64,000 bases of DNA from Pseudomarimonas salicorniae (GCF_023156535.1 NZ_JALNMH010000001.1:186001-250000), one strand, 5' to 3'. Shown: positions 8,055-17,797, numbered from the stretch's first letter. Notes: generated from the sequence alone by a model not told the origin. Made by a program: numbers and translations.

Positions 8055-10844
8055 GTGGCCACCCTCGCACCGGAAGACAGCCAGCAGCGCGCGGAGCTGC
8101 GCATTGCCTTCCTGCGTCACCTGCCCAAGCGCCTGCAGCAGGTCTGCCGCCGCGGGCGGCGGTTCTGCGAACAGGGCTGGGACATCAACGGGCTTTCGGT
8201 ACTGCACGACGATGTCCAGCGCATGGCCGGCGTCGCCGGTCGCTACGGCGCGGTGGATGTCAGCAAGCAGCTGCTCGCCGTGGAAGAGCTCCTCGGCCGC
8301 TTCCTCGAACAGGAGCAACTGCCGGACAGCGCAGCCAACCGGACGCTGACCGGTCTGCTCGACGGGCTCGCGCCGGAGCTGCCCGGCACGGCGCCGGTGA
8401 TCACCGCGCCGGTCGGCGATTCGGGCGCCAGGATCGAGCGCGCCGAGGCCACGCCCTCGCACTACTGGCGGCGCTGGACCGGCGATCTGGACGAGCCGCT
8501 GCCGGCGGCCGAGGACCTGCCCGACGGAACGGATGTCCACTCCCGCGCAGGATTCTCGCTGGATGCGGTCGGCACATCGCCCGGGGCGGGAGATTCGATC
8601 GAGATCGCAGCGGCTCCCCCGATTCAGCCTGCGTCCGAACGCCCTGCGCCGGCCGCGGCGCCGGCGCCACCCCGCCCTGCGCAGCGTCCGGCCGCGGCCG
8701 CGCCGCGTCCTGCGGCTACGCCGCCCAGGCCGACGGTACCCGCCGCGCGCCCCGCCGCCCCGCCGCGGGCGACGCCCCAGGCACCGCAGAGCAAGTCCTC
8801 GGCGCGCATCTACCACCTGAGCGACGCCGGCCCGGTCTCGCTCGAGCTCGACCAGCGTCTGGAGACGATGGGCTACGAGCTGGAACTGCTGGAGAGCGCC
8901 GATGAGCTGCGCGAGGTGCTGGCCGCGCTGGCCCCCGACCTGCTGATCGTCGACGCCGAGTTCGAACACGAGCTGGAATCGATCGGTCAGGTGCTGAAGA
9001 CCACCCGCGACCGCAGCAATGCCAAGCTGCCCCTGCTGGCCATCGCCAGCGAGGACAGCATGCAGATCAAGCTGGCCGCGCGCCGCGCCGGGGCCGATGC
9101 ACTGATGATCGCGCCACCTACGGCGGCCGACGTGCTGGCCCGTATCCACGAGCTGCTCGAGAGCAGCGGCGAGGAGAGCTATCGCGTGCTGATCGTCGAA
9201 GACGACCGCTCGCAGGGCCTGTTCGCCGAGTCGATCCTGCGCAATGCGGGGATGGAGGCCAAGGTTGTCTCCGACGCCTTCGAAGTGCTCGACGCCATGG
9301 ACGCCTTCAAGCCCGACATGGTGCTGATGGACCTGTACATGCCGGAGTGCGACGGCACCGAGCTGACCGCCCTGATCCGCGAACGCGACGAATACCTGCA
9401 CACGCCGATCGTTTTCCTTTCCGGCGAAAGCGACCTCGACAAGCACTACGCGGCGCTCGACGCCGGCGGCGACGACTTCCTCAGCAAGCCGATCCGGCCG
9501 AAGCATCTGATCGCCGCGGTCAGCAACCGCGTGCGCCGCGCCCGCGCCATGCTGCGACGGGTCGGCACCCAGGACCCGCGGGACGCGGTGACCGGCCTGT
9601 ACAACCGCCGTTATGCGCTGGACCGCATCACCGAGCTGCTTGGCGCCGAGGACGTCCGCTCGCGGCCCGGCGGCGTGCTGTTCTTCGATCTTGACGGCAT
9701 CGGCGCCTTGCGCGAGAAGCTGGCCCTGTCCGGCCTCGAACAGCTGCTCGGCGAGGTCGGCGCCCTGCTCGTCGGCGAACTCGACGGCCCCGACTTCGCC
9801 ACCCGCTATGGCGACGGCTGCTTCGTGGTGGTCTGCCCGGACCGGCCGGAAGGCGCGCTGGACACCCTGGCCAGCGAAACCCGGGCCAAGCTCATCGCCC
9901 ACAGCTTCAGCGTCGGTGGCCGCCCGCTCAGGCTGCGCGTCTCGGTCGGCGTCTGTGCGCTGCGACATGGCTTCGCGGACGCCGGCGGCCTGCTCAATGT
10001 CGCCGAGCGCTGCTCCCGCGAGGCACGCGGCAGCGAGCGTGGCGTGCGTCGCTATGAGCCAGAGCGGCGCACCGAGGACCCCAAGGCCAGCTCCCTGACC
10101 CTGCTGATCCGCGAGGCCATCGAGCGCGATGGCTTCGAACTGCTCTACCAGCCAATCGTCGCCGTGCAGGGTGGCGAGGAGTCCCAGTTCCAGACTCTGC
10201 TCCGGCTGCGCGACGGCGAGGGCAAGCTGCATACCGCCGCCGAGGTCCTGCCGTTGGCCGAGAAGGCCGACCTGATGGTCGATGTCGACCGCTGGGTCCT
10301 GGCCAGCGCCCTGCGCACCATCGAACAGCGCCGCAGTGCAGGCAAGCCGGTGCGGCTGTTCGTCAACCAGGCCGCGAGCAGCCTTGCCACGCCCGGCCAC
10401 GGCGACTGGATCGCCAGCCAGCTCAAGGCCCGCGGCGTCCCCGGCAGCGAGCTCGTGCTGGAACTGACCCTCGACGACATCGATGCGCATACCCGCGACA
10501 TGGTCGGCTTCTGCGAGGCCCTGATTCCGACCGGTGTCCGCTTCTGCCTGTCCCGCTACGAGCACAGCTCGATCGGCGAATCGGTGCTGGAGATGCTGCC
10601 GGTCGACTTCGTCAAGCTGGCGCCGAAGTACCTGATGGCCCTGAACCTGCCGGGTACCCGCGACGACCTCAGGCAGATCGTCGAGAATGCCCACCGCCGC
10701 AGCCTGCAGGTGATCGCACAGCGGGTCGAGGACGCCCAGTCCGCGGCTACGCTGTGGATGTCCGGCATCGACTTCATCCAGGGCAACCTGGTCCAGCAGG
10801 CGAGTGGCGAACTCAATTTCGACTTCCAGGCGGCCGTGCTCTGA
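8055..10844 (+). CDS. Response regulator with degenerate Hpt, GGDEF and EAL domains (likely c-di-GMP effector)
   Basis: This 929-residue protein starts with an Hpt-like helical domain (residues about 10-110) whose phospho-His position is Gln55 (VQRMAGVAGRYG). A Pro/Ala linker (about 195-250) follows, then a receiver-like domain without the Lys (about 255-370) and an intact receiver (about 377-495; VEDD, phospho-Asp426 in LMDLYMP, FLSGE, SKPI). The GGDEF domain reads ATRYGDGCFVV. The EAL domain reads QTLLRL instead of EALLRW and AQRVED instead of AEGVET. Neither should be catalytic, so a c-di-GMP-binding or protein-interaction role, controlled by phosphorylation, is inferred. It lies 34 bp upstream of a hybrid kinase. 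GTG start with only a weak ribosome site. Confidence 0.82.
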   Translation: MATLAPEDSQQRAELRIAFLRHLPKRLQQVCRRGRRFCEQGWDINGLSVLHDDVQRMAGVAGRYGAVDVSKQLLAVEELLGRFLEQEQLPDSAANRTLTGLLDGLAPELPGTAPVITAPVGDSGARIERAEATPSHYWRRWTGDLDEPLPAAEDLPDGTDVHSRAGFSLDAVGTSPGAGDSIEIAAAPPIQPASERPAPAAAPAPPRPAQRPAAAAPRPAATPPRPTVPAARPAAPPRATPQAPQSKSSARIYHLSDAGPVSLELDQRLETMGYELELLESADELREVLAALAPDLLIVDAEFEHELESIGQVLKTTRDRSNAKLPLLAIASEDSMQIKLAARRAGADALMIAPPTAADVLARIHELLESSGEESYRVLIVEDDRSQGLFAESILRNAGMEAKVVSDAFEVLDAMDAFKPDMVLMDLYMPECDGTELTALIRERDEYLHTPIVFLSGESDLDKHYAALDAGGDDFLSKPIRPKHLIAAVSNRVRRARAMLRRVGTQDPRDAVTGLYNRRYALDRITELLGAEDVRSRPGGVLFFDLDGIGALREKLALSGLEQLLGEVGALLVGELDGPDFATRYGDGCFVVVCPDRPEGALDTLASETRAKLIAHSFSVGGRPLRLRVSVGVCALRHGFADAGGLLNVAERCSREARGSERGVRRYEPERRTEDPKASSLTLLIREAIERDGFELLYQPIVAVQGGEESQFQTLLRLRDGEGKLHTAAEVLPLAEKADLMVDVDRWVLASALRTIEQRRSAGKPVRLFVNQAASSLATPGHGDWIASQLKARGVPGSELVLELTLDDIDAHTRDMVGFCEALIPTGVRFCLSRYEHSSIGESVLEMLPVDFVKLAPKYLMALNLPGTRDDLRQIVENAHRRSLQVIAQRVEDAQSAATLWMSGIDFIQGNLVQQASGELNFDFQAAVL

Positions 10845-10878
10845 GCCGCCGCACCGAACGCAGCGAGGCCCCGTTACG

Positions 10879-13326
10879 ATGAATCTGCCTGTTGTGTGGT
10901 CCCGGCTTGCCCTCGGCTCCGCCGCGCTGGCGACGGTCGTGCTGCTCTTGCAGTGGGCGATGCCGCATCCGGCGCTGCTCTGGCTGGCCCTGCTGCTGGC
11001 CGGCCTCAGCGCGGCAGGACAATGGCTGGCAGGCCGGTCGCCCGGGACCAACGGCGCCGCGCCCGTGCAGCGGCGCGAGCCGGTCGCCGGCGACCTCGCC
11101 GGGGGGCGTCGCGACGAGCTCCTCGAGCTGCGCTCGGAGATCGAGCGACACAAGGCACTGGAGCAGGAGTTGCTGGCCGCCAAACAGGCGGCCGAGGCGG
11201 CGACCATGGCCAAGGGCGAGTTCCTCGCCACCATGAGCCACGAGATCCGTACGCCGCTGAACGGCATCATCCCCCTGCTCGACATCCTGCTGACCTCGCC
11301 ACTCGGCCCCGATCAGCGTGACTACGTGCAGACCGCCTTCGGATCGGCCCGGCAGCTGCTGCGGATCGTCGACGACATCCTCGACTACTCCAAGCTCGAG
11401 GCCAGCAAGCTGGAACTCGAGACCGTCGGCCTGAACCTGAAGGAGGTCCTCGAGGGCGTCCAGCGGCTGATGGAGAAACCCGCCGAGGCCAAGCAGATCG
11501 GACTGAACCTCGCCATCGATCCTTCCGTGCGCCTGGCCGTTCGCGGCGACCCGGTGAGGCTGCGGCAGATCCTCACCAACCTGGTCAGCAATGCGGTCAA
11601 GTTCACCGACCGCGGCGCGGTCACCCTCAGCGTCAGCCGCCGCGGCGAGACCCGCACCCACCACGACCTGCGCTTCGAGGTTCGCGACACCGGCTGCGGC
11701 GTCGCCCCCGAGGCGGCCTCGAAGCTGTTCAAGCCCTTCTCCCAGGCCGACGCCTCCACCACCCGCACCTTCGGCGGCACCGGCCTTGGTCTGGTCATCT
11801 GCAAGCGCATCGTCGACCTGATGGGCGGCCAGATCGGCGTCGAGAGCGAGCTTGGCAAGGGCTCGGTGTTCTGGTTCCAGATCCCGATGCTGAAAGCGGT
11901 GGGTGACATGGGCAGCGCCCGCCACCATGGCCTGCAGGGCTCGCGCATCCTGGTCCTGAGCTCGGACCCCCAGCTCCTGCGGCGGCTCTCGGTGAGCATC
12001 CCGCAGTGGGGGGCGACCCCGGTGCCGGCCTCGAACACCCAGGAGGCGCTGACCAAGCTTCGAGCCGCAGCCAATCGACCGGACGCATTCAGCTTCCAGC
12101 TGCTGATGGTCGACCTCAACTCGGTGCGCACCACCGCGCTCGGGCTGCACCGCAACCTGATGCGTGAAGGGGGGCTGGAAGACCTGCGCGTGGTTTACCT
12201 GCAGGGCGAGGAGCCACCACCGGAGGAGATCGTCAACTCCGACCGCGTGCTGGTACTGCCGCGCTCCAGCAACGATGCCGAGCTTCGTCAGCTTCTCGGC
12301 CGCCACCTCGACGATCCCGGCGCATCAACCGGCGCAGCAGAACCCGACGTCCGGGTCAGCGCCCCGGCCAGGGGCGCGGCGCGCCCGCTGCCGGCGGCGC
12401 CCGCGGCCCGCCCGCGCCCCGCTGCGCCGGAACCGGCAGCCCCCGCGCCCTCCCCGCCGCCCGGCCCGAAGCTGCGCGGCCACATGCTGCTGGTCGAGGA
12501 CAACCCGGTGAACCGCCAGGTGGCGCAGCGCCTGCTCAGCCTGTCCGGGCTGACCATGGACTGCGCCGAGAACGGTCGCGAGGCGGTCGACATGTCGGCC
12601 CGAGGCCGCTACGACGCCGTGCTCATGGACTGCCAGATGCCGGTGCTGGACGGCTACGCGGCGACGAGGGAGATCCGCGAACGCGAGAAGAAGGCCGGGA
12701 TGGACCGCATCCCGATCATCGCGATGACCGCCAACGCCATGGTCGGCGACCGCGAGAAATGCCTCAACGCCGGCATGGACGACTACCTGTCCAAGCCGCT
12801 GAACCGCCATCTCCTCGAACAGACCATCCGCAAGTGGCTGATGCGCCGCGCCGAGTCCTCGCCGGTCAGCGTGATCAATGATCGCGAGCCGGAGTCCAGC
12901 CCGCCGGCGCGGTCCGCGCCGGCCCCGCAAGCCAAGCCCGCCGCCGCCCGGCCAGGGCCTCGCCCTGCGCCCCCTCCGGCCCCGCCGCGCGCCGATCCGA
13001 TCAACCGCGAGGTGGTCGACGACCTGAAGGAGATCATGGGCGCCGAGTTCGACTCCCTGGTCCGGGTCTTCCTCGAGGACGCACCGCGCTCGATCGAGCG
13101 CCTGCGCCAGGCCGCCGAGGGCAAGGAGATCGATTTGATGGTCGGTCCGGCACATACCCTGAAATCGACCAGCGCCAACCTTGGCGCGATGGAGCTCTCG
13201 GCGATCGCCAAGCAGATCGAGTACGGTGCAAGACAGAAGAACCTGGACGAGCCGCTGACCCGGGTCGCCCAGCTGGAGCAGGAGTTCTCCCGGGCCGACC
13301 AGGCGCTGCGCATGCTGCTCGGCTAG
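10879..13326 (+). CDS. Hybrid sensor histidine kinase (TM-HisKA-HATPase-REC-REC-Hpt)
   Basis: This 815-residue protein has two N-terminal membrane helices (about residues 5-50), a coiled coil, HisKA with His121 in [11 protein letters not shown], and an HATPase with [17 protein letters not shown] and [12 protein letters not shown] degenerate receiver (about 345-470) and a Pro/Ala linker precede an intact receiver (VEDNPVNRQ, Asp584 in LMDCQMP, YLSKPLN). A C-terminal Hpt carries His759 in [12 protein letters not shown]. All steps of a His-Asp-His phosphorelay are therefore in one chain; the final Asp may be on the neighbouring upstream response regulator. The periplasmic part is too short for a large sensor domain. 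Confidence 0.9.
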   Translation: MNLPVVWSRLALGSAALATVVLLLQWAMPHPALLWLALLLAGLSAAGQWLAGRSPGTNGAAPVQRREPVAGDLAGGRRDELLELRSEIERHKALEQELLAAKQAAEAATMAKGEFLATMSHEIRTPLNGIIPLLDILLTSPLGPDQRDYVQTAFGSARQLLRIVDDILDYSKLEASKLELETVGLNLKEVLEGVQRLMEKPAEAKQIGLNLAIDPSVRLAVRGDPVRLRQILTNLVSNAVKFTDRGAVTLSVSRRGETRTHHDLRFEVRDTGCGVAPEAASKLFKPFSQADASTTRTFGGTGLGLVICKRIVDLMGGQIGVESELGKGSVFWFQIPMLKAVGDMGSARHHGLQGSRILVLSSDPQLLRRLSVSIPQWGATPVPASNTQEALTKLRAAANRPDAFSFQLLMVDLNSVRTTALGLHRNLMREGGLEDLRVVYLQGEEPPPEEIVNSDRVLVLPRSSNDAELRQLLGRHLDDPGASTGAAEPDVRVSAPARGAARPLPAAPAARPRPAAPEPAAPAPSPPPGPKLRGHMLLVEDNPVNRQVAQRLLSLSGLTMDCAENGREAVDMSARGRYDAVLMDCQMPVLDGYAATREIREREKKAGMDRIPIIAMTANAMVGDREKCLNAGMDDYLSKPLNRHLLEQTIRKWLMRRAESSPVSVINDREPESSPPARSAPAPQAKPAAARPGPRPAPPPAPPRADPINREVVDDLKEIMGAEFDSLVRVFLEDAPRSIERLRQAAEGKEIDLMVGPAHTLKSTSANLGAMELSAIAKQIEYGARQKNLDEPLTRVAQLEQEFSRADQALRMLLG

Positions 13327-13501
13327 TCCGGGGGAGCGTCCGGGCCTTCGAACGACCGGCCACTCGCTGCCGCAGGCGGATGACCGGCGCGACCTCGGGA
13401 CCGGGCCTCACCGAGGTGGATTTCGGCACCCCGCCACGGCGCCGTCGGCCGGTTAAGGTCCACCGGTGCAATAATCAGCCGATCCCCGGCAGGAAATCGA
13501 C

Positions 13502-14404
13502 GTGGAACACGGGACCATCAAGGGCAAGATCCTCACCGAGGTCACCGCGCGAGTGCACTCGCCCTCGCTCACTTCCGACCTGCGCCCGTGGTGTCTGAAA
13601 CTCGTTAGCGGCGGCCAGGTCGGCCAGACCTTCCCGCTCGGCGATTCGGTGGTGGTCGGCCGCGAACACGGCGTCGACGTGCAGCTGCCCGAGGCCAGCG
13701 TCTCTCGCCGCCACTGCCACCTTTACCGCAAACGCGGCGGCTACTGGGTCACCGACCTCGGCGCCACCAACCCGACCCGGGTCAACGGCATGCAGGTCAC
13801 CGCGACGCCGATCCTCGACGGCGACCTGCTGCGCTGCGGCGACCTCGACCTGAAGCTGCTGGGGCCGCGCAACGCCGACAACCCGATCGACCAGCCCGCC
13901 TCCAATCCGCAGGCACGCGACCCGCTCACCGGGCTTGCGACGCGCCAGCAGTTCCGTGAAGCCACCGAGGCGGCCTTCGAGGACTCGCGCAAGGGCAACG
14001 CCTACTCGCTGCTGGTGCTGGATGTCGACCATTTCAAGCACATCAACGACCGCTTCGGCTTCAGCGCCGGCAACCGGGTACTGGGCGCGCTCGGCAAGCT
14101 GCTGCGCGACCAGTGCCGGGGTGAGGAGTTTGCCGGCCGCATCGGCGGCGAGGAGTTTGCCCTCCTTCTGCCGGGCACCGCCAAACAGGAAGCGATGCGC
14201 TTCTCCGAGCGCCTGCGCCAGTCGATCGCCGCCCAGGAACTGATGGAGGATGGCGAGCCGATGACCTTCACCGCCAGCTTCGGCGTGGCCGTGGTCCGCG
14301 CGACCGATGGCTCCGCGGATGTCTTCTATGGCCGCGCGGATGCCGCGCTCTACGAGGCGAAAAGGCTGGGCCGCAACCGGGTAGTGGCCTTCCCCGACGG
14401 CTGA
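13502..14404 (+). CDS. FHA-domain diguanylate cyclase
   Basis: This 300-residue cytoplasmic protein joins an FHA phosphothreonine-recognition domain (residues about 30-125; VVVGREHGVDVQLPEASVSR, DLGATNPTRVNG) to a GGDEF domain (about 135-298). The active-site loop is RIGGEEFALLL, so c-di-GMP synthesis is expected. The product-inhibition site upstream reads RGEE rather than RxxD, which may weaken feedback. The GTG start has AGGA 8 nt upstream. The 175-bp gap from the kinase gene suggests its own promoter. FHA input links c-di-GMP output to Ser/Thr kinase signalling; no such kinase is in the window. Confidence 0.9.
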   Translation: MEHGTIKGKILTEVTARVHSPSLTSDLRPWCLKLVSGGQVGQTFPLGDSVVVGREHGVDVQLPEASVSRRHCHLYRKRGGYWVTDLGATNPTRVNGMQVTATPILDGDLLRCGDLDLKLLGPRNADNPIDQPASNPQARDPLTGLATRQQFREATEAAFEDSRKGNAYSLLVLDVDHFKHINDRFGFSAGNRVLGALGKLLRDQCRGEEFAGRIGGEEFALLLPGTAKQEAMRFSERLRQSIAAQELMEDGEPMTFTASFGVAVVRATDGSADVFYGRADAALYEAKRLGRNRVVAFPDG

Positions 14405-14444
14405 TCGGGGCCCGGGGTCCAGCGCTCCGGCGAGGGGACGGTTT

Positions 14445-14576
14445 GGGCCGCGAAGCAGACGTTCCGCGAAACCCGAATGTAGGAGCCAGCTTGCTGGCGA
14501 TAGGCGCCCCGGACGGGATGATCGCCAGCAAGCTGGCTCCTACAGCGGGACCGAGGCGAATGCGCACTCTGCGCCC
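14445..14576. repeat. Composite palindromic element, copy 1 (REP core 14478-14544)
   Basis: The core is a long inverted repeat whose left arm begins TGTAGGAGCCAGCTTGCTGG and whose right arm is its complement, ending CTCCTACA at 14544. Degraded outer arms flank it (GGGCCGCGAAG at 14445, and GGCGAATGCGCACTCTGCGC ending 14576). It fills most of the 297-bp gap between the FHA-GGDEF gene and cutA. Other copies lie at 23561, 54721 and 59411. Confidence 0.85.
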
Positions 14577-14625
14577 GGATTTGGCCTTCCTCTGCCCCGG
14601 CCGGCCCGAAGGCAGACCCCGCGAT

Positions 14626-14655
14626 TTGAGCCGGCCCCGCTCGCCGGCCTAGAGT
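14626..14655 (+). promoter_or_regulatory. Candidate promoter of cutA-dsbD-tlpA
   Basis: TTGAGC (14626-14631) and TAGAGT (14650-14655), 18 bp apart, lie just after the palindromic element and 47 bp upstream of the cutA ATG. Assigned by eye. Confidence 0.35.
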
Positions 14656-14701
14656 GTCGCCATTGGGCGCCGGCCGACCCGCGCCGCCGCCGGGAGCCCC
14701 C

Positions 14702-15028
14702 ATGCGCTGTCGCCTGCTGCTGTCCTCCGCCCCGCCCGAGCGTGCCGAATCGATCGGCCGCCATCTGGTCGAACAGGGCGTCGCCGCCTGCGTCAGCCTG
14801 CTGCCGGGGGCGCGCTCGATCTATCCCTGGAAAGGCAAGGTCGAGCAGGCCGACGAGAGCCTGCTGCTGATCAAGAGCGCGGCCGAGGTCGGCGTCATCG
14901 AGTCCGCCCTGCGCGCCGTGCATCCCTACGAACTTCCGGAGCTGATCGCGGTCGACATCCAGTCAGGCCTTGCGGCCTATCTCGATTGGGTGGCCGCGCA
15001 TTCGCGTGGGGTGCCGCCCGCCGACTGA
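14702..15028 (+). CDS. cutA: CutA1 divalent-cation tolerance protein
   Basis: This 108-residue protein has the CutA1 pattern: LLSSAPPERAESIGRHLVEQ, VAACVSLLPGARSIYPWKGK, ESLLLIKS, and the conserved HPYELPELIAVDI. The trimeric, PII-like fold is very stable. The family is associated with copper tolerance, though the molecular role is uncertain. The ATG at 14702 gives the normal length. It is followed 11 bp later by dsbD, a frequent gammaproteobacterial arrangement. Confidence 0.93.
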   Translation: MRCRLLLSSAPPERAESIGRHLVEQGVAACVSLLPGARSIYPWKGKVEQADESLLLIKSAAEVGVIESALRAVHPYELPELIAVDIQSGLAAYLDWVAAHSRGVPPAD

Positions 15029-15039
15029 CGGAATACCCG

Positions 15040-17226
15040 ATGCTCAAACTGCTTTCCTGGCCGCTGCTGGCCCTCGCCCTCCTCGCGCCGGCGCAGGCCG
15101 CCGTCGATGAATCCGACCTGCTGCCGGTGGACGAGGCCTTCGTCCTGACCCACGAGGTCGAGCCCGACGGCAATATCGTGCTGCGCTGGGACATCGCCGA
15201 GGGCTATTACCTCTACCGGCACCGGTTTGCAGTGGAGGCCGAGCCCGGCTTCCGCCTCGACAGCGTGGTCTGGCCGCCGGGCACGCCGCACGAGGACGAG
15301 TTCTTCGGCAAGACCGAGACCTACCGCGGCTCGGTCACGGCTCGCCTGCTTGGCGCCCCGGAAGCACGCACCGCGCGGCTGGCGCTGCGCTACCAAGGCT
15401 GCGCCGACCTCGGCATCTGCTATCCGCCGCAGAAGCGCAGCCTCGAGGTCGCCCTGCCGGACGGCATGGCGGTCGCGCCGGCGCCGGCCCTGCCCATCGG
15501 CCTGCCGGCCGGCCCCAGCAGCCCGCTGCTGCCTGGCGCCGCGCCGCCTTCCGGCGGCGTGGTCGATGCCGAGCCGCTGCCGCCGGAGCAGGCCTTCGGC
15601 GTCGAGGCGATCGCCAACAGCGGGGGCGAGCTGCTGCTGCGCTTCACCCCGGCCCCGGGCTATTACCTCTATCGCGACAAGACCCGGCTCGCCCTGCGCG
15701 AGACCGAAGGCATCGCCCTTGGCGTGCCCGGCTGGCCCGAGGCCACCCCGCACCGCGATGAGCACTTCGGCGAGGTGATGGTCTACTTCGATCAGGTCGA
15801 GGTGCCGCTGCCGCTGCGCCGCGCGCGTGGCGAGGCCATGCGCCTGGTGCTCGACGTCGAGATCCAGGGCTGCCAGACCGACGGCATCTGCTATCCGCCG
15901 ATGCAGCGCGTGCTGGACATCGCCCTGCCGGCCGCCGACCCGGCCAGCCTGGTCGACCCCGTAGCGCTGGCTGGCGAGGAACGCGCTCCAGCAAGCGGCG
16001 GAGAGACGCTGCCGCATGCCGGCCTCGCCCTGCTGTTCGCTCTGCTCGGCGGCCTGATCCTCAATCTGATGCCCTGCGTGTTGCCGGTGCTGTCGTTCAA
16101 GCTGATCGGCCTCGCCGAATCGCGGGAGAGCGTCGCCGCGGCGCGCCGCCACGCGCTCTGGTACACGGCCGGCGTGCTGCTCAGCTTTGCCGCCATCGGG
16201 CTCGGCGTGCTCGCCCTGCGCGAGGGCGGGCAGGCACTGGGCTGGGGCTTCCAGCTCCAGCAGCCGGCTGTGGTGGCCGGCCTGGTCTACGTCATGCTGG
16301 CGGTCGGCCTGTCGCTGTCCGGCCTGTTCCAGATCGGCGCCGGGCTGGCCGGGGCCGGCCAGTCGCTGGCCCAGCGCGGCGGCCGCAGCGGTGATTTCTT
16401 CACCGGCGTGCTCGCCGTCGTCGTCGCCACGCCCTGCACCGCGCCGTTCATGGGCGGCGCCCTGGCCTTCGCCTTCGCCGCCCCGCCACTACTGGCCCTG
16501 GCGGTGTTCCTGGCCCTCGGCCTGGGCCTTGCCCTGCCCTTCCTTCTGATCGGCCTGGTCCCGGCGCTGGGCCGCCTGCTGCCGCGCCCGGGCGCCTGGA
16601 TGGAGACCCTGAAGCAGCTGCTCGCCTTCCCGATGTACCTGACCGCGGTCTGGCTGGTCTGGGTGCTGGCCAAGCAGCGCGGCGCCGACGCGGTCGGCTG
16701 GGTGCTGATCGGCGCGACCCTGCTGGGCCTCGCCGGCTGGGCGCTGGGTCAGGCCCAGCAGCGGGCCCGGCGCTGGGGCCTCGCGCTGGGCGTGGCAGCC
16801 CTGTTGGCTGCAATGTGGCCGCTGTTCGCGGTCTCCGCGCTGCCTGCCGCCCCGTCGACCACTGCACAGCGCTCGAGCGACGGCAGCGAGCCCTACTCGG
16901 CGGCGGCCCTGGCCGAGGCGCGCCGGGCCGGCCGCGTGGTCTTCGTCAACATGACCGCCGACTGGTGCGTGACCTGCAAGGCCAACGAGAAAAGCGTGCT
17001 TTCCGGCGCCGCCTTTGCCGAAGCGATGCAGGCCAGCGGCGCGGTGTACCTGAAGGGCGACTGGACCAATGTCGACCCGGCCATCACCGCGTTTCTGGAG
17101 GATCACGGGGCGGTGGGCGTGCCGCTCTACGTGGTCTTCCCCGCCGACGGCGGCGACGGCCGCCGCCTCCCGACCCTGCTGACGGACGCTATCGTGACCC
17201 AGGCCCTTGAAGATGCCCGACGCTGA
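15040..17226 (+). CDS. dsbD: Thiol:disulfide interchange protein DsbD with two N-terminal alpha domains
   Basis: DsbD moves electrons from cytoplasmic thioredoxin across the inner membrane to periplasmic proteins. This 728-residue version has a signal peptide (LLALALLAPAQA), then two nDsbD-like domains. The first has CADLGICYPPQKR near residue 125 and the second CQTDGICYPPMQR near residue 285, each with the Cys pair. Eight membrane helices follow (about 335-610; MPCVLPVLSFK and TPCTAPFMGG carry the membrane cysteines). A C-terminal thioredoxin domain has ADWCVTCKANE. The E. coli protein is 565 residues with one alpha domain. The next gene overlaps by 14 bp. Confidence 0.93.
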   Translation: MLKLLSWPLLALALLAPAQAAVDESDLLPVDEAFVLTHEVEPDGNIVLRWDIAEGYYLYRHRFAVEAEPGFRLDSVVWPPGTPHEDEFFGKTETYRGSVTARLLGAPEARTARLALRYQGCADLGICYPPQKRSLEVALPDGMAVAPAPALPIGLPAGPSSPLLPGAAPPSGGVVDAEPLPPEQAFGVEAIANSGGELLLRFTPAPGYYLYRDKTRLALRETEGIALGVPGWPEATPHRDEHFGEVMVYFDQVEVPLPLRRARGEAMRLVLDVEIQGCQTDGICYPPMQRVLDIALPAADPASLVDPVALAGEERAPASGGETLPHAGLALLFALLGGLILNLMPCVLPVLSFKLIGLAESRESVAAARRHALWYTAGVLLSFAAIGLGVLALREGGQALGWGFQLQQPAVVAGLVYVMLAVGLSLSGLFQIGAGLAGAGQSLAQRGGRSGDFFTGVLAVVVATPCTAPFMGGALAFAFAAPPLLALAVFLALGLGLALPFLLIGLVPALGRLLPRPGAWMETLKQLLAFPMYLTAVWLVWVLAKQRGADAVGWVLIGATLLGLAGWALGQAQQRARRWGLALGVAALLAAMWPLFAVSALPAAPSTTAQRSSDGSEPYSAAALAEARRAGRVVFVNMTADWCVTCKANEKSVLSGAAFAEAMQASGAVYLKGDWTNVDPAITAFLEDHGAVGVPLYVVFPADGGDGRRLPTLLTDAIVTQALEDARR

Positions 17227-17791
17227 CGCCACCCTGCCGCGCTGGGCCGGGCCCGCGATCATCCTCGGGCTGGCCCTGCTGGGCGGCCTTGCCGGCGTGC
17301 TGGCAGGGCGCGCCTTCCTGTCGCCGGCGCCGCCCGCCGACGGCCCCGGCGTGATCGCCGAGGGCGAGGCCGCTCCGGCCCTGACACTGCGCCAGCTCGA
17401 TGGCGGCAGCCAGCCTCTGGCCGGCTGGCGCGGCCAGCCCGTGCTGATCAACTACTGGGCCACCTGGTGCCCGCCCTGCGTCAAGGAGCTGCCGATGCTG
17501 GAGGCCCTGCACGCCACCCGCGAGGGCCAGGGCCTTGCGGTGATGACCATCGCCCAGGAGGACGATGCCGGCGCGGTGCGCGCCTTCCTCGACCGCCACG
17601 GCCCGGGCCTGCCGGCCTTCATCGAGCCGCCCGGTGAAACCGACAGCTCAAGGACCTTCGGCAACCTGCGCGGCGTGCTGCCGTACAGCGTCCTGCTCGA
17701 TGCAGAGGGCCGCGTGCTCAAGCGCAAGGCCGGCGCGTTCACCCAGGCCGAGCTGGACGACTGGGCCGAGCTGGCCCGCGGCGAGTCCTGA
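17213..17791 (+). CDS. TlpA/ResA-like membrane-anchored thioredoxin
   Basis: This 192-residue protein has an N-terminal membrane anchor (AIILGLALLGGLAGVLAG, about residues 15-33) and a periplasmic thioredoxin fold with INYWATWCPPCVKELPMLEAL near residue 85 and the cis-Pro region GVLPYSVLLDAEG. It is probably a thiol reductase that depends on the adjacent DsbD for electrons. The ATG at 17213 is inside the 3' end of dsbD (14-bp overlap), so the two are coupled. It ends 6 bp before the convergent transporter gene. Confidence 0.88.
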   Translation: MPDADATLPRWAGPAIILGLALLGGLAGVLAGRAFLSPAPPADGPGVIAEGEAAPALTLRQLDGGSQPLAGWRGQPVLINYWATWCPPCVKELPMLEALHATREGQGLAVMTIAQEDDAGAVRAFLDRHGPGLPAFIEPPGETDSSRTFGNLRGVLPYSVLLDAEGRVLKRKAGAFTQAELDDWAELARGES

Positions 17792-17797
17792 CCGCGA

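Noticed and set aside
7980-11285. 1101-codon open frame on the minus strand opposite the REC-GGDEF-EAL gene
   Set aside because: It is antisense to a protein with clear domains and contains no recognisable domain; long shadow frames are expected at this GC content.
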